The notes beneath the pieces are model-generated. The model saw only the letters and a program-made list of their open reading frames with translations, had not been told where the DNA came from and made no database searches. Positions 52,089 through 61,400 of a DNA stretch of 64,000 nucleotides are shown here, one piece after another. The DNA lies in contig NZ_BBLV01000006.1 in assembly GCF_000971115.1 (NCBI RefSeq), forward strand, positions 124,001-188,000, given 5' to 3'. A program made the position numbers and the translations under genes. The DNA comes from Demequina gelatinilytica (lineage in GTDB: Bacteria > Actinomycetota > Actinomycetes > Actinomycetales > Demequinaceae). Within the stretch, counting starts at the first letter, position 1, and each line of letters opens with the position of its first letter.

Positions 52089-53789
52089 TCAGGCGCTCTC
52101 CTCACCGGCGGGCTCGACGGTGAGCCAGACGGTGGAGTCCGGGGGGAGCATCCCGTCGGCGAGCGGCGCGCTCGTGAGGAGGATGCCCGTGTGGGGCGGC
52201 AGCGCGACGGGCGCCGCCCCGAGGTTGGTGAGGCAGACGCACGACGCGCCGCGGCGGAAGGCGATGACATCGCCCGGGAGGTCGAGCCACGTGAGCTCCC
52301 CCGCGCGCAGGTCGGTGCGGTTGCGGCGCAGCGCGAGCGCGTCGCGGTAGAGCAGCAGCATGGAGGAGGGGTCGCCCTCCTGGCGCTCGACGGCGAGCGC
52401 CGCGAAGACGGCGGGCTGCGGCAGCCAGGGCGCCGCCGCATCGTCCCCGCCGAAGCCGAGCGACGCCCCGCTCCCGGTCCAGGGCAGCGGCACGCGACAG
52501 CCGTCCCGGCCGGGGTCGACGCCGCCCGAGCGGAAGTGCATGGGGTCCTCGATGACGTCGAGCGGGAGCTCGGCCTCGGGGAGGCCCAGCTCGTCGCCCT
52601 GGTAGACGTAGAGGCAGCCCGGAAGCGCGGCGGTCAGCAGCGCCGCCGCGCGGGCGCGCCGCGTGCCGAGAGCGAGGTCCGTGGGCGTGCCGAAGCGCTT
52701 GCGGTCGAAGGCGAAGCCCGAGTCCTCTCGGCCGTAGCGGGTCACCGGACGCGTGATGTCGTGGTTGGACAGCACCCAGGTCGCCGGCGCGCCGACCGGC
52801 GCGTGCTCGGCGAGGGTCCGCGTGATCGAGGCGCGCATCGCACGCGCGTCCCACGGCTGGGTCATGAAGTCGAAGTTGAAGGCCGTGTGCATCTCGTCGG
52901 GGCGGAGGTACCGCGCGAAGCGCGCGGCGTCTTCGAGCCACACCTCGCCCACCAGCACGCGGGGCTCGTCGTACGAGTCCGCCACCGCGCGCCATGCGCG
53001 GTAGATGTCGTGGATCTCGTCGCGGTCGACGTGGGGGTGCTCGCCCGGGCTCGGCCGCTCCGGCAGCATCGGCAGCGCCGCGTCCTTGACCGGCAGGGCC
53101 GCGGAGTCGATGCGGACGCCGGCGACGCCGCGGTCGAACCAGAAGCGGAGCACGTCCTCGTGCTCGGCGCGGACGTCGGGGTGGTTCCAGTTGAGGTCGG
53201 GCTGCTCGGGCGTGAAGAGGTGGAGGTACCACTCGCCGGGCGTGCCGTCGGGGTTCTCGGTGCGCGTCCACGTGGAGCCCTGGAAGCTCGAGACCCAGTC
53301 GGTCGGGGCGAGCTCGCCTGCGTCGCCGCCGCCCTCGTGGAACCAGAAGCGCTCGCGCTCGGGGCTGCCCGGACCGGCCGCGAGCGCCGCCTGGAACCAC
53401 GGGTGCCGGTCGCTCACATGGTTGGGGACGATGTCGATGATGGTCCGGATGCCCACGGCGCGCGCCTCGGTGATGAGCGCCTCGGCATCGGCGAGCGTGC
53501 CGAACATCGGGTGGATGCCGCGGTAGTCCTCGATGTCGTAGCCGCCGTCCGCGAGCGGGCTCGGGTACCAGGGGTTGAACCACAGCGCGTCGACGCCCAG
53601 AGCGGCCAGGTACGGCAGCCGCGAGCGCACACCCGCGAGGTCGCCGGTGCCGTCCCCGTCGCCATCCGCGAACGAGCGGACGTACACCTGGTAGATCACC
53701 GCGGTGCGCCACCAGTCGAGGTCGGCATCGACCGCGGCGGGCGCAGCTTCGGCCGCGGAGGCCGCCGGGCTCAGGACGTCGTTGTCCAC
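52089..53789 (-). CDS. GH13 alpha-glucosidase-type enzyme
   Basis: Intracellular alpha-glucosidase/oligo-1,6-glucosidase-like glycoside hydrolase, 566 residues, with no signal peptide. Catalytic residues appear as the nucleophile Asp in 'GVRIDSAAL' near residue 226, acid/base Glu in 'VLVGEVWLED' near 274 and transition-state Asp in 'VLSNHDITRPVTRYG' near 333; 'DIVPNHVSDRHPWF' near 120 is conserved region I. The GTG at 53789 has AAGGAG 5 nt upstream. It leads the operon with the sugar ABC importer, just after the LacI gene. It likely cleaves imported short alpha-glucosides. Confidence 0.9.
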   Translation of the reverse strand: MDNDVLSPAASAAEAAPAAVDADLDWWRTAVIYQVYVRSFADGDGDGTGDLAGVRSRLPYLAALGVDALWFNPWYPSPLADGGYDIEDYRGIHPMFGTLADAEALITEARAVGIRTIIDIVPNHVSDRHPWFQAALAAGPGSPERERFWFHEGGGDAGELAPTDWVSSFQGSTWTRTENPDGTPGEWYLHLFTPEQPDLNWNHPDVRAEHEDVLRFWFDRGVAGVRIDSAALPVKDAALPMLPERPSPGEHPHVDRDEIHDIYRAWRAVADSYDEPRVLVGEVWLEDAARFARYLRPDEMHTAFNFDFMTQPWDARAMRASITRTLAEHAPVGAPATWVLSNHDITRPVTRYGREDSGFAFDRKRFGTPTDLALGTRRARAAALLTAALPGCLYVYQGDELGLPEAELPLDVIEDPMHFRSGGVDPGRDGCRVPLPWTGSGASLGFGGDDAAAPWLPQPAVFAALAVERQEGDPSSMLLLYRDALALRRNRTDLRAGELTWLDLPGDVIAFRRGASCVCLTNLGAAPVALPPHTGILLTSAPLADGMLPPDSTVWLTVEPAGEESA

Positions 53790-53951
53790 GTCGCTCCTTG
53801 CATCGTCTTCGATCGGGACTACACACAACGTAACTTCGCGAGTAGATCAATGCAAGTTTTTGACAATGTAGAGAAAGATTGCGATTGCATAACGGCACGG
53901 GGTGCGGACTCGTGGTGGATCACCGCGCATCATCCCTGGCAGCGCTCGCTG

Positions 53952-54000
53952 GCGGGACATGAGGGTCGGATCAGGCCGCGATCCAGCCGCCATGTCCCGC
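53952..54000. repeat. long hairpin repeat, family C copy 2
   Basis: GCGGGACATG and CATGTCCCGC form 10-bp perfect outer arms, with an inner GGATC/GATCC stem and a loop around CCGC, like copy 1 at 32671-32720 but with several unpaired positions. It lies between the lacI stop and the GH13 start, where it could also end lacI transcription. Confidence 0.7.
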
Positions 54001-54044
54001 TGGGACGAGGCGGATGCGCACACGCGGCGCGCGCGGCAGGGCCG

Positions 54045-55055
54045 TCAGGCCGCGGGCACCGGGCCCGTCGAGGCCCGGAGCACCAGCTCGGGCTCGAAGA
54101 GGAGCTCGTCACCGGGCTGCGCGGTGCCGGCGATCTGACCGAGCAGCATGTCGATCACCGCGCGGCCCATCGCGTCGATCGGCTGACGCACGGTGGTGAG
54201 CGGGGGCTCGGTGAAGGCCATCAGCGCGGAGTCGTCGAAGCCGATCACCGACACGTCCCCCGGCACGGCCAGCCCCGCGCGCCGAGCGGCGCGGATCGCG
54301 CCGAGCGCGAGCGGATCCGACGCGCACACGAGAGCGGTCGCACCCGCGCCGAGCAGCCGCGTCGCGCCGGCCTGGCCCGACTCGATGGAGTACAGGCCGT
54401 TGACCACGAGCGCGGGGTCGAAGCCCACGCCCAGGCGGTCGAGCACGCGCCGCGCCCCCTCGAGCTTGCGCCGCGAGGGCTGGTGGCCGGCGGGGCCGAG
54501 CAGCAGGCCGATGCGGCGGTGGCCCAGCTGGTGCAGGTGGAGGACGGCCTGCTCGGCGGCGAAGGAGTCGTCGGTCGAGACGGTCGCGAAATCCAGCTCG
54601 GGCACCGGCGCGCTCACCAGCACCGTCGGGAGGTTCACCTGGGCGAGCCGCGCATAGTGCTCATGCGGCGCATCGGCCTCGGTGTAGTTGCCGCCCAGGA
54701 AGATCACGCCGCTCACCTGCTGCGCCAGCAGGAGGTCGACGTAGTCCGACTCGGTGATGCCGCCCGCGTTCTGGGTGCATAGGAGCGGCGTGTAGCCGTT
54801 CTGCGCGAGCGCTCCGCCGATGATCTCGGCGAGCGCGGGGAAGATCGGGTTCTGGAGCTCGGGGAGGACGAGCCCGACCAGACGGGCGCGCTCGCCACGG
54901 AGCTTGGTGGGGCGCTCGTAGCCGAGCACGTCGAGCGCGGTCAGCACGGCCTGGCGGGTCGAATCCGAGACGCCCGGCTTGCCGTTGAGGACACGGCTGA
55001 CCGTGGCCTCGCTCACCCCGACCTTGCGGGCGACCTCGGCAAGCCTCTTCGACAT
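54045..55055 (-). CDS. LacI-family transcription repressor
   Basis: Sugar-responsive repressor of 336 residues. N-terminal LacI helix-turn-helix and hinge ('RLAEVARKVGVSEATVSRVLNG', residues 4-25, and 'GYERPTKLRG'), then a periplasmic-binding-protein-like sensor ('LVGLVLPELQNPIFPALAEI' from residue 59, 'VSVIGFDDSALMAF' near 270). It is directly upstream of the GH13 and ABC sugar operon on the same strand and most likely represses it. A perfect palindrome just before its own start suggests autoregulation. Confidence 0.92.
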   Translation of the reverse strand: MSKRLAEVARKVGVSEATVSRVLNGKPGVSDSTRQAVLTALDVLGYERPTKLRGERARLVGLVLPELQNPIFPALAEIIGGALAQNGYTPLLCTQNAGGITESDYVDLLLAQQVSGVIFLGGNYTEADAPHEHYARLAQVNLPTVLVSAPVPELDFATVSTDDSFAAEQAVLHLHQLGHRRIGLLLGPAGHQPSRRKLEGARRVLDRLGVGFDPALVVNGLYSIESGQAGATRLLGAGATALVCASDPLALGAIRAARRAGLAVPGDVSVIGFDDSALMAFTEPPLTTVRQPIDAMGRAVIDMLLGQIAGTAQPGDELLFEPELVLRASTGPVPAA

Positions 55056-55075
55056 GGCGCAAGACTACGCAAGAA

Positions 55076-55093
55076 CTTGCGCGATCGCGCAAG
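55076..55093. promoter_or_regulatory. candidate LacI-family operator (autoregulatory)
   Basis: Perfect 18-bp palindrome CTTGCGCGATCGCGCAAG, 21 nt upstream of the lacI start codon, with central CG as in LacI-family sites. GCAAGA is repeated nearby. Confidence 0.65.
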
Positions 55094-55104
55094 ACCCCGG
55101 CGGG

Positions 55105-55746
55105 TCAGAGGTCGACGATGCCGTACAGACGGTCTCCCGCGTCGCCGAGGCCCGGCACGATGTAGCCGACCTCGTTGAGCTTCTCGTCGACCTGCGCGAC
55201 CACCACGGAGACGTCGGCGCGGTCGCCGACCTTCTCCTGGACGTGCTGGATGCCCTCGGGCGCCGCGAGCAGGCACACGCACGTCACGTCGGTCGCGCCG
55301 CGCTCGAGCACGTACTCGATCGCCATGACGAGCGAGCCGCCGGTCGCGAGCATCGGGTCGATGAGGAACACCTGACGGCCCGTGAGGTCGTCGGGGAGGC
55401 GGTTCGCGTAGGTGATCGCCTCGAGCGTCTCCTCGTCGCGCTTGAGGCCCAGGAAGCCCACCTCGGCGCTCGGGATGAGGCGCGTCATGCCGTCGAGCAT
55501 GCCCAGGCCCGCCCGCAGGATGGGGACGATGATCGGGGCCGGGTCGGCGATCTTGGTGCCGGTGGTCGCGGTGAGCGGCGTCTCGACCTCGCACTCCTCG
55601 ACGCGCACGTCGCGCGTCGCCTCGTAGGCGAGGAGCGTCACCAGCTCGTCCACCAGGAGGCGGAACGTCGGCGACTTGGTGTTCTTGTCGCGCAGGACGG
55701 TGACCTTGTGACGGATGAGCGGGTGGTCCGCGACGTGCAGGTGCAT
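55105..55746 (-). CDS. upp: uracil phosphoribosyltransferase
   Basis: Salvages uracil to UMP using PRPP. The 213 residues begin '[20 protein letters not shown]', carry '[13 protein letters not shown]' near residue 75 and the PRPP loop '[16 protein letters not shown]' near 128, and end with the conserved '[16 protein letters not shown]'. Monocistronic, divergent from tadA. It is functionally related to the pyrimidine catabolic operon but is not linked to it in the map. Confidence 0.96.
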   Translation of the reverse strand: MHLHVADHPLIRHKVTVLRDKNTKSPTFRLLVDELVTLLAYEATRDVRVEECEVETPLTATTGTKIADPAPIIVPILRAGLGMLDGMTRLIPSAEVGFLGLKRDEETLEAITYANRLPDDLTGRQVFLIDPMLATGGSLVMAIEYVLERGATDVTCVCLLAAPEGIQHVQEKVGDRADVSVVVAQVDEKLNEVGYIVPGLGDAGDRLYGIVDL

Positions 55747-55829
55747 GGTCCGAGACTATCGTCTCGAGCGGCGCATCTCCCGGGTAGTCCGCCCGGGTCG
55801 GCAGGCCGATGCGCCGGTAGCCTGGCCAC

Positions 55830-56285
55830 GTGAGAGGACGCTGGGACGATGCGATGGGCGAGGCCCTCGTGCAGGCCCGGCTCGCCGCGGACGCGGGCGA
55901 CGTCCCGGTCGGCGCCGTGGTCCTCTCCCCCTCGGGCGAGATCATCGGCACCGGGCGCAACCTGCGCGAGGCCGAGGGCGACCCCTCCGCCCATGCCGAG
56001 GTGGTCGCGATCCGGGCCGCCGCATCGTCCTTGGGGACCTGGCGGCTCGACGGCTGCACGCTCGTGGTCACGCTGGAGCCGTGCCTCATGTGCGCCGGTG
56101 CGATCCTCCAGGCGCGCATCCCGCGGCTCGTGCTGGGCGCGTGGGACGCCAAGGCCGGCGCGACCGGCTCCCAGTGGGACGTGGTGCGCGACGCGCGCAT
56201 CGGCGCCAAGGTCGAGGTGACGTCAGGCGTGCGTGCCGACGAGTCGGCCGATCTGCTCGCGGAGTTCTTCGAGGCGAAGCGCTAG
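55830..56285 (+). CDS. tadA: tRNA adenosine(34) deaminase
   Basis: Converts A34 of tRNA-Arg(ACG) to inosine. The 151 residues carry the deaminase zinc site: 'HAEVVAIRAA' near residue 56 and 'TLEPCLMCAGAILQARIPRLV' (key 'EPCLMCAGA' near 83). GTG at 55830 or the ATG eight codons later are both possible starts; the former gives the normal length. It is immediately followed by the FUSC-family gene. The sequence is close to other actinobacterial TadA proteins. Confidence 0.92.
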   Translation: MRGRWDDAMGEALVQARLAADAGDVPVGAVVLSPSGEIIGTGRNLREAEGDPSAHAEVVAIRAAASSLGTWRLDGCTLVVTLEPCLMCAGAILQARIPRLVLGAWDAKAGATGSQWDVVRDARIGAKVEVTSGVRADESADLLAEFFEAKR

Positions 56286-57383
56286 ATGTCCGAGGAGCCC
56301 CGCAAGCGCGACGTGTGGCGCCACGGCATGAAGCGCGCCGTGGTGAGCCTGGGCACCATGGTCCCCGCGAAGGAGCCGCGCTGGCCCATCGCGCTCCAGG
56401 CGGCCGTGGTGCTCACGGTGCCGATCCTGGTGGGCATCGCCTTCGGCCGCGTGGACCTGGGGCTGATCGCCGCCACCGGCGCCTTCACCGTGCCGTATTT
56501 CGCGGCGCTGCCGCGGCTCGAGCGGTTGCGCCTGCGACCGATCGCCGGCCTGGGCCTGGTGCTCACCAGCATCCTGGGCGCCACGCTCGCGCCGCACCCG
56601 TGGCTCTCCGCGCTGGGGCTGATCGCGGTCGCGGTGCTCGTCGCGATCTCCGTGCACGGCTACCGGCTCGGGGCCCCCGGACCGCTGTTCCCGATCCTCG
56701 TCTACGGCATGTCGGGCCATGCGGTGAACGGCGGGGTGCCGCCGCTCGTGCTCGTGGGGACGGTGGCCGCGGGCTGCGCGTGGGCCGTGGTCGCGAGCAT
56801 CGCGCCTCTGGTGAGGCGGGTGCACTGGCAGATCACGCCCCGACCTCTCTCGGTGCTGCTCGCGCGGCCCGCATGGGATCGCGGCGCCAAGGAGCTCGTG
56901 TGGCGTACCGCGATCGTCGCGGTGCTGGGCACGGCGCTGTCGCTGCTGTTCGTGGACCCCGATCGCGCCTACTGGACCGTCGCGGCCGGCGTGGTCGTCA
57001 TCGGCGTGGTGCCCGGACGCGGCCCGGCGGTGACCCGCGGGCTGCATCGTGCCGTGGGGACCGTGCTCGGCGTGGGGGTCTACCTCGCGATCGCGTACTC
57101 GGGGATGCCCGCGGTGGCGCTCGCGCTCACGCTCGGGACCCTGCAGTTCATCACCGAGCTGGCCATCACGCGCCACTACGCGATCGCCGTCACGGCGGTC
57201 ACGCCGATGGCGCTCGTGATCGTGACCGCCTCGGCCGGGGAGCTCGGCGACCTGGCCGTCACGGGAGAGCGGATCCTCGACACGGCACTCGGTGCGGGGC
57301 TCGCGGTGGCAACCGCCCTGCTACACCCGCCAGCGCCACCGGATCCGGCCGGCCGCATGGCCCCACCGCATCGGCCCGATTAG
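56286..57383 (+). CDS. FUSC-family membrane protein
   Basis: Integral membrane protein, 365 residues, about ten to eleven helices in two similar halves (about 34-160 and 200-345), matching the FUSC (fusaric-acid-resistance/aromatic acid exporter-like) group. 'RAYWTVAAGVVVIG' near residue 228 and 'ATRGLHRAVGTVLG'-type 'AVTRGLHRAVGTVLGVGVYL' near 250 are typical of the second half. It starts 1 nt after the tadA stop codon. Substrate unknown. Confidence 0.82.
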   Translation: MSEEPRKRDVWRHGMKRAVVSLGTMVPAKEPRWPIALQAAVVLTVPILVGIAFGRVDLGLIAATGAFTVPYFAALPRLERLRLRPIAGLGLVLTSILGATLAPHPWLSALGLIAVAVLVAISVHGYRLGAPGPLFPILVYGMSGHAVNGGVPPLVLVGTVAAGCAWAVVASIAPLVRRVHWQITPRPLSVLLARPAWDRGAKELVWRTAIVAVLGTALSLLFVDPDRAYWTVAAGVVVIGVVPGRGPAVTRGLHRAVGTVLGVGVYLAIAYSGMPAVALALTLGTLQFITELAITRHYAIAVTAVTPMALVIVTASAGELGDLAVTGERILDTALGAGLAVATALLHPPAPPDPAGRMAPPHRPD

Positions 57384-57417
57384 GTTTTTCAGTTCACGTT
57401 CCTGTAATCTCTTTCGC

Positions 57418-57508
57418 GGTGACGTGTCCGAGCGGCCGAAGGTGCAGCACTCGAAATGCTGTGTACGGTAACCCCGTACCGTGGGTTCAAATCCCACCGT
57501 CACCGCCA
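57418..57508 (+). tRNA. tRNA-Ser (anticodon CGA)
   Basis: Acceptor GGTGACG pairs with CGTCACC; anticodon loop CTCGAAA gives CGA for UCG codons; long variable arm; T-loop GTTCAAAT; discriminator G and CCA are genome-encoded. The final 25 nt before the last A recur imperfectly at 58399-58423. Confidence 0.96.
57483..57507 (+). repeat. tRNA 3'-end direct repeat, left copy (within tRNA-Ser)
   Basis: The T-arm and acceptor 3' half of tRNA-Ser, matched at 23 of 25 positions by 58399-58423. Such a pair is the usual footprint of tRNA-directed site-specific integration. Confidence 0.7.
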
Positions 57509-57514
57509 CAGAAG

Positions 57515-57554
57515 AGGGCCTGTTCCTCCTGGTAATCCCAGGGGAGCAGGCCCT
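57515..57554 (+). terminator. terminator hairpin after tRNA-Ser
   Basis: AGGGCCTG and CAGGCCCT arms, extended by TTCC/GGAG pairs, 6 nt past the tRNA end, followed by TTCTG. Confidence 0.65.
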
Positions 57555-57626
57555 TTCTGCTGTTGCTGGTGGGCCGCGCAGCGATCGCGAGCCAGCGCGC
57601 AGGCGCCGCGCGGCCGTATCGGAGGC

Positions 57627-58001
57627 TCAGCCCTCGACGTTCGTCAGGGATCCGTCCTCGTGGAACGTCACCGTATGGTCCGGGCACGCGGACTCCTCGA
57701 TACGCGCCAGCACTTCACCGTCCTCGGTCTCCACGCGGATGGCATCGCCCCAGCACTTATCCGCCGCCACGTAGTCGCGATGACCCGCGCTGTAAGTGAG
57801 TCCGCCCCCGCTTGCGCCCGGCACCTCGATGAAGAAGACAACAGTGATCGAGGAGTCGTTGACCAGGGCGGCCTGTGGACGTGCAGGATCAATCGCAATC
57901 AGACAGCCTCCAAGGGTGGCCGTCGAGACCATGCCGATCGCGGCGAGGAGCGGCGCCACGCGGAGCCGCAGATCCCCTGGAACACGCCCCGAAGCGCTCA
58001 T
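57627..58001 (-). CDS. small predicted lipoprotein of unknown function, between tRNA repeats
   Basis: Protein of 124 residues with a signal peptide ending 'ATLGGC' and a lipobox Cys near residue 33, then about 90 residues of mature domain with two further Cys residues ('DKCWGD', 'SACPDH') and no recognised fold. The ATG at 58001 has GAGGGGG upstream. Base composition here is visibly more AT-rich than the surrounding core genes, and the gene lies between the two copies of the tRNA-Ser 3' end, so it may be accessory DNA. Function unknown. Confidence 0.65.
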   Translation of the reverse strand: MSASGRVPGDLRLRVAPLLAAIGMVSTATLGGCLIAIDPARPQAALVNDSSITVVFFIEVPGASGGGLTYSAGHRDYVAADKCWGDAIRVETEDGEVLARIEESACPDHTVTFHEDGSLTNVEG

Positions 58002-58398
58002 CCCGCCCCCTCCGCGGACGCCCTCAGCGGCGCCGCGCGCGACCATCTACCCGCAGGTGACCGAGCGGTGTCAAGCACCCAGGTCGGCTCGGGTCCCCAG
58101 CGAGCGTACCGATCCGTTCTGCGACGGCTGCGGCGAGCCCAGCTTCCCCCCGAGCAGCTCCGTGAGGTGCTTCACGAAGTCCCACCGGGGCGGCCCGCCG
58201 AGCGCGGTCGCGTTCGCCGCTGCCTCGAGCACCTCGCGCGACGCCGTCGCCGAGGCATGACGCAAGGCGCACGCGCGTAGCAAGAACAGCGCGCAAGTCG
58301 TCGTGAGCCCACCTGAGGCGACCGATGCTCGCCGATGGACCTCCCCTCATCTACGAGGCGAAGTCGTGAATCGCGCCGACCCACGCGCAGCGCGAAAC
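58002..58398. other. stretch with no convincing gene
   Basis: About 400 nt between the small lipoprotein and the right tRNA repeat. Only short frames with shadow-like or fragmentary sequence occur; no integrase, recombinase or helix-turn-helix gene is visible. It may be the decayed remainder of an integrated element. Confidence 0.5.
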
Positions 58399-58423
58399 GG
58401 GTCCAGATCCCACCGTCACCGCC
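58399..58423 (+). repeat. tRNA 3'-end direct repeat, right copy (att-like)
   Basis: Repeats the last 25 nt before the 3' A of tRNA-Ser with two substitutions (T to C and A to G), 916 bp downstream, without the rest of the tRNA. Like the intact tRNA it is followed by a hairpin terminator. Confidence 0.7.
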
Positions 58424-58429
58424 CTTGGA

Positions 58430-58462
58430 GAAGCCCGCCTCGCCACGTGCGAGGCGGGCTTC
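58430..58462. terminator. terminator hairpin next to the tRNA repeat
   Basis: Perfect 13-bp stem (GAAGCCCGCCTCG and complement) with a 7-nt loop. On the minus strand it is 16 nt past the stop of the 58478-61795 gene. Confidence 0.7.
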
Positions 58463-58477
58463 CTGCTTGTCGCTGCG

Positions 58478-61400
58478 TCAGCTCGACACGAGGTCCAGCG
58501 CGGGCGACGGCCGCCCCACCGGGTCGTACACGCGCACCCGATACGACGTCCCCAGCGGGATGACCTCCCCCGGCGGCTCGGCGAGGACCAGCGGCGCCGA
58601 GGCCACGTCCCCCGCCGCGAGGATGCTCCACTCCTCGCCCGGTCGCGCATGCCAGGCCTCGAAGCGCCAGGGGCCCAGCAGCGTGGGCGCGAGCCCGGAC
58701 GGATGCGACACGGTGAGCGTGAGGTCGCTCGTGCCACCCGGCGCCGCGGTACCCCCGAGCGCGTCGAGCAGCGGCGCCGCGGGCGGCTCGAGCGGCACGG
58801 TCGCGACCCCGACGGGATCGGACTCCCTGCTCCACATCCCGGGCACGGAGGACCCGGACTCGGGCGCACCTTGGACCTGCGCGAGCCACTGGTATCGAGC
58901 GAATGCGGTGAGGAGCGCACCCGGCGCGATCTGAGCCGAGCCCCGATCCCGCACGACCGCCCGCTGGCGTCCCGTCTGCGGATCGGGCGCGGACAGGGGC
59001 ACCTCGGCCACCACGGGGGCGTGCATGGGGTCCGCCTGCGTGCCCCGGGTGCGGAAGATGCGTGCGGTGAGCGCGGGCGTGATCCCCGGCTCGACCTCGA
59101 CGGTCACCTCGACCATGAGCGGAGGCTCCCCTGCGACCGGCGGCGACAGCGTGGCGGTGACCGCCGGACGTGGCGGCGGGTCCGAGTTGGGAACGCCGTA
59201 GAAGACGATGGGCAGCGCCCCCAGCGCGGGGCGCGCGCCTGTGCCGGGGGCCTCGACGGCGATCTTGTAGGCGTTGAGCACGCGGCTCGATCCCGACACC
59301 GCATGGCGGAACCGATGCGTGCCGGGCGAGGGCGAGCTCACGGCGCCGGGCAGCCGCTCGAACAGATGGTCCGGGAAGTCGCCCTGGATGTCTCGCATCA
59401 GGCCGGCGCGTGCCGCGCGGTCCAGGGTCCCGGAGATCGTCGCCGCCTCGCCGAAGCGGCCCTGGAGCCGCAGCCACGACACGAGCCTCACCTCGTCCGT
59501 GTAGTAGATGGCGAAGCTGGCCGCGCCGCCGGACGGCGCGCTCCAGGACCGCTCGACCCAGGCGAGCCCGGTGGCGTCCGGTCGCGCCGAGTAGAGCAGC
59601 ACGTCGGGGATGTCGAGCTGCGCGGGCGGGCGCGGATCGGACATGAGCAGGCGCAGCTCCTCCGACACCGCGGAGACCTGGCCGGCCGCATCGACCCAGA
59701 CCGCCGTCACGATCATCCGACGCTGCTCCGTCGGCTGCAGGACGGGCCCGGACACCACCGCCGGCACGGCCCGCAGCGGCGCCTCGCCGGGCGGGGGCTC
59801 GTCGACGACGATCGCGGTGCCGACCGCGGCGGTGACGTCCGGCAGCGCGACCGGCACGGGCACCGGCTCGTCGACCCCGTGGTGGCGGAACGTGAGAACC
59901 GCGTGCGACAGCGGATGGGATCCAGGCGCGAGGCTCCCAGGCTCCGGCAGAGGCACGCGAAGGCTGAGGATCCCCCCGGTGGACGCAGCGGCGGTCGCGG
60001 ACGGCCCCTGGTACGAGCCCAGCACCACCGGGCGCGGCGGCTTGGGACGCGGGCCGGGGGCCGCGTCACGCGCCGAGAACTCCGACCAGCGCCCGAACCG
60101 ATCCTGCTGAGCGCCGTGGTACCGCGCGGCGTCCGGTCCGGCGCGCCGATCGCCCACGACACCCTGGCGCCCATCCTGATCCGCCAGCAGCCCGCCGTCG
60201 TCCAGGCTGGTGAGTCCCACCGTCAACGGCACATGCCAGCCCGAGGGCAGCTCGCGGTTGAGCTGACGATGCCCGCCGGGGACGGGCTGCTCCCGCTCCG
60301 CGGCGAGCGTCGCGCCCGGCAGCAGACCCTTGAGCGGAGCGACGACCTCGCGGACCACGTCTGGAGGCGGGACAGGCAGCCACGCGACATGAGCCGGCTC
60401 GAGCATCACCGGTGGCGGCGGCGGGGACGGGATCGCATCGCCGACGACCGCGGCGATCGCGGCCATCACCAGATAGTCGTCCGCGTCCTCGAGGTCCCCG
60501 GTCAGCTCCTGGCCCTCCTGGCCCAGCACGCCCGCCCCGAACCCGTTCCACATCCTCGCGACCGTGATCGCGTTCAGGCTGCGATCGCCGAGGGGGATCG
60601 CGCCGTCGACCGGGAGCCCCGCCAGGCTCTCGGGCGTCGCCCCGATCGCGAGCGGATGGCGGAAGAAGCCGATCGCCCGGTAGAGGGCCAGGCCCGCCGG
60701 CGGGTCGAGGTCGAGGTCCTTGTAGCCGAGCCACGCGGCGACCCCGGGATCCAACGAGCCCTGCAGCACCCTGAACAGATGGTTGACCTGGATCTCGCTC
60801 AGGTCGCCCGGCTCCGCCAACGCGTTCCCCGCCGCGTCCGTCACGGGGATGGCCTCGGAGGCGACGAGCGGCAGGTCCGTGCCATCGATGAGCGCGTCGA
60901 GATCCCTGTCGAGCGGTTCGCCCAGCGCATGGACGCGGTCGCTCTCCTCCGCATCGCTGAACCCCGCGGCGACGGCGGGGCTCGTCGCCCCGACGGTCTC
61001 CTGCATCGGCCTGCGCTGAGGCGCCTGCTCACGTAGGTGGCCCTCGGCCCGCCCGAACGGATCGCTCACCGACAGATAGCGACGCCCCTCCGTGTGCGGG
61101 AGGTTGAGCACGCTGATCGACTCCCACTCGAGCTTGCCCAGATCGCTCGCGGCCAGCCACACCAGATCGACGATGACGCCGTCGCCCGTGACCTCCACCT
61201 CCGCGATCGAGGGGGCGCCGATCATGTACGGCGCCTCGCGGCGCTCGCCGAGCAGCGCCGGCGCCTCGCCCATCGCGGCGCCGTACGCCCTCATGCGCAG
61301 CGCGCCGGCCTGCTCCGATGCCAGCGCTGCGAGGCCGCTCGCCGAGCGGATCGGCTCAGGCGGCGCGACGGCGGGCCGGAAGGCCCTGGAGGCGGTCAGG

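Noticed and set aside
58071-58283. Minus-strand frame of 70 codons between the lipoprotein and the tRNA repeat
   Set aside because: TTG start, no ribosome binding site, no recognisable domain; could be a fragment but cannot be supported as a gene.
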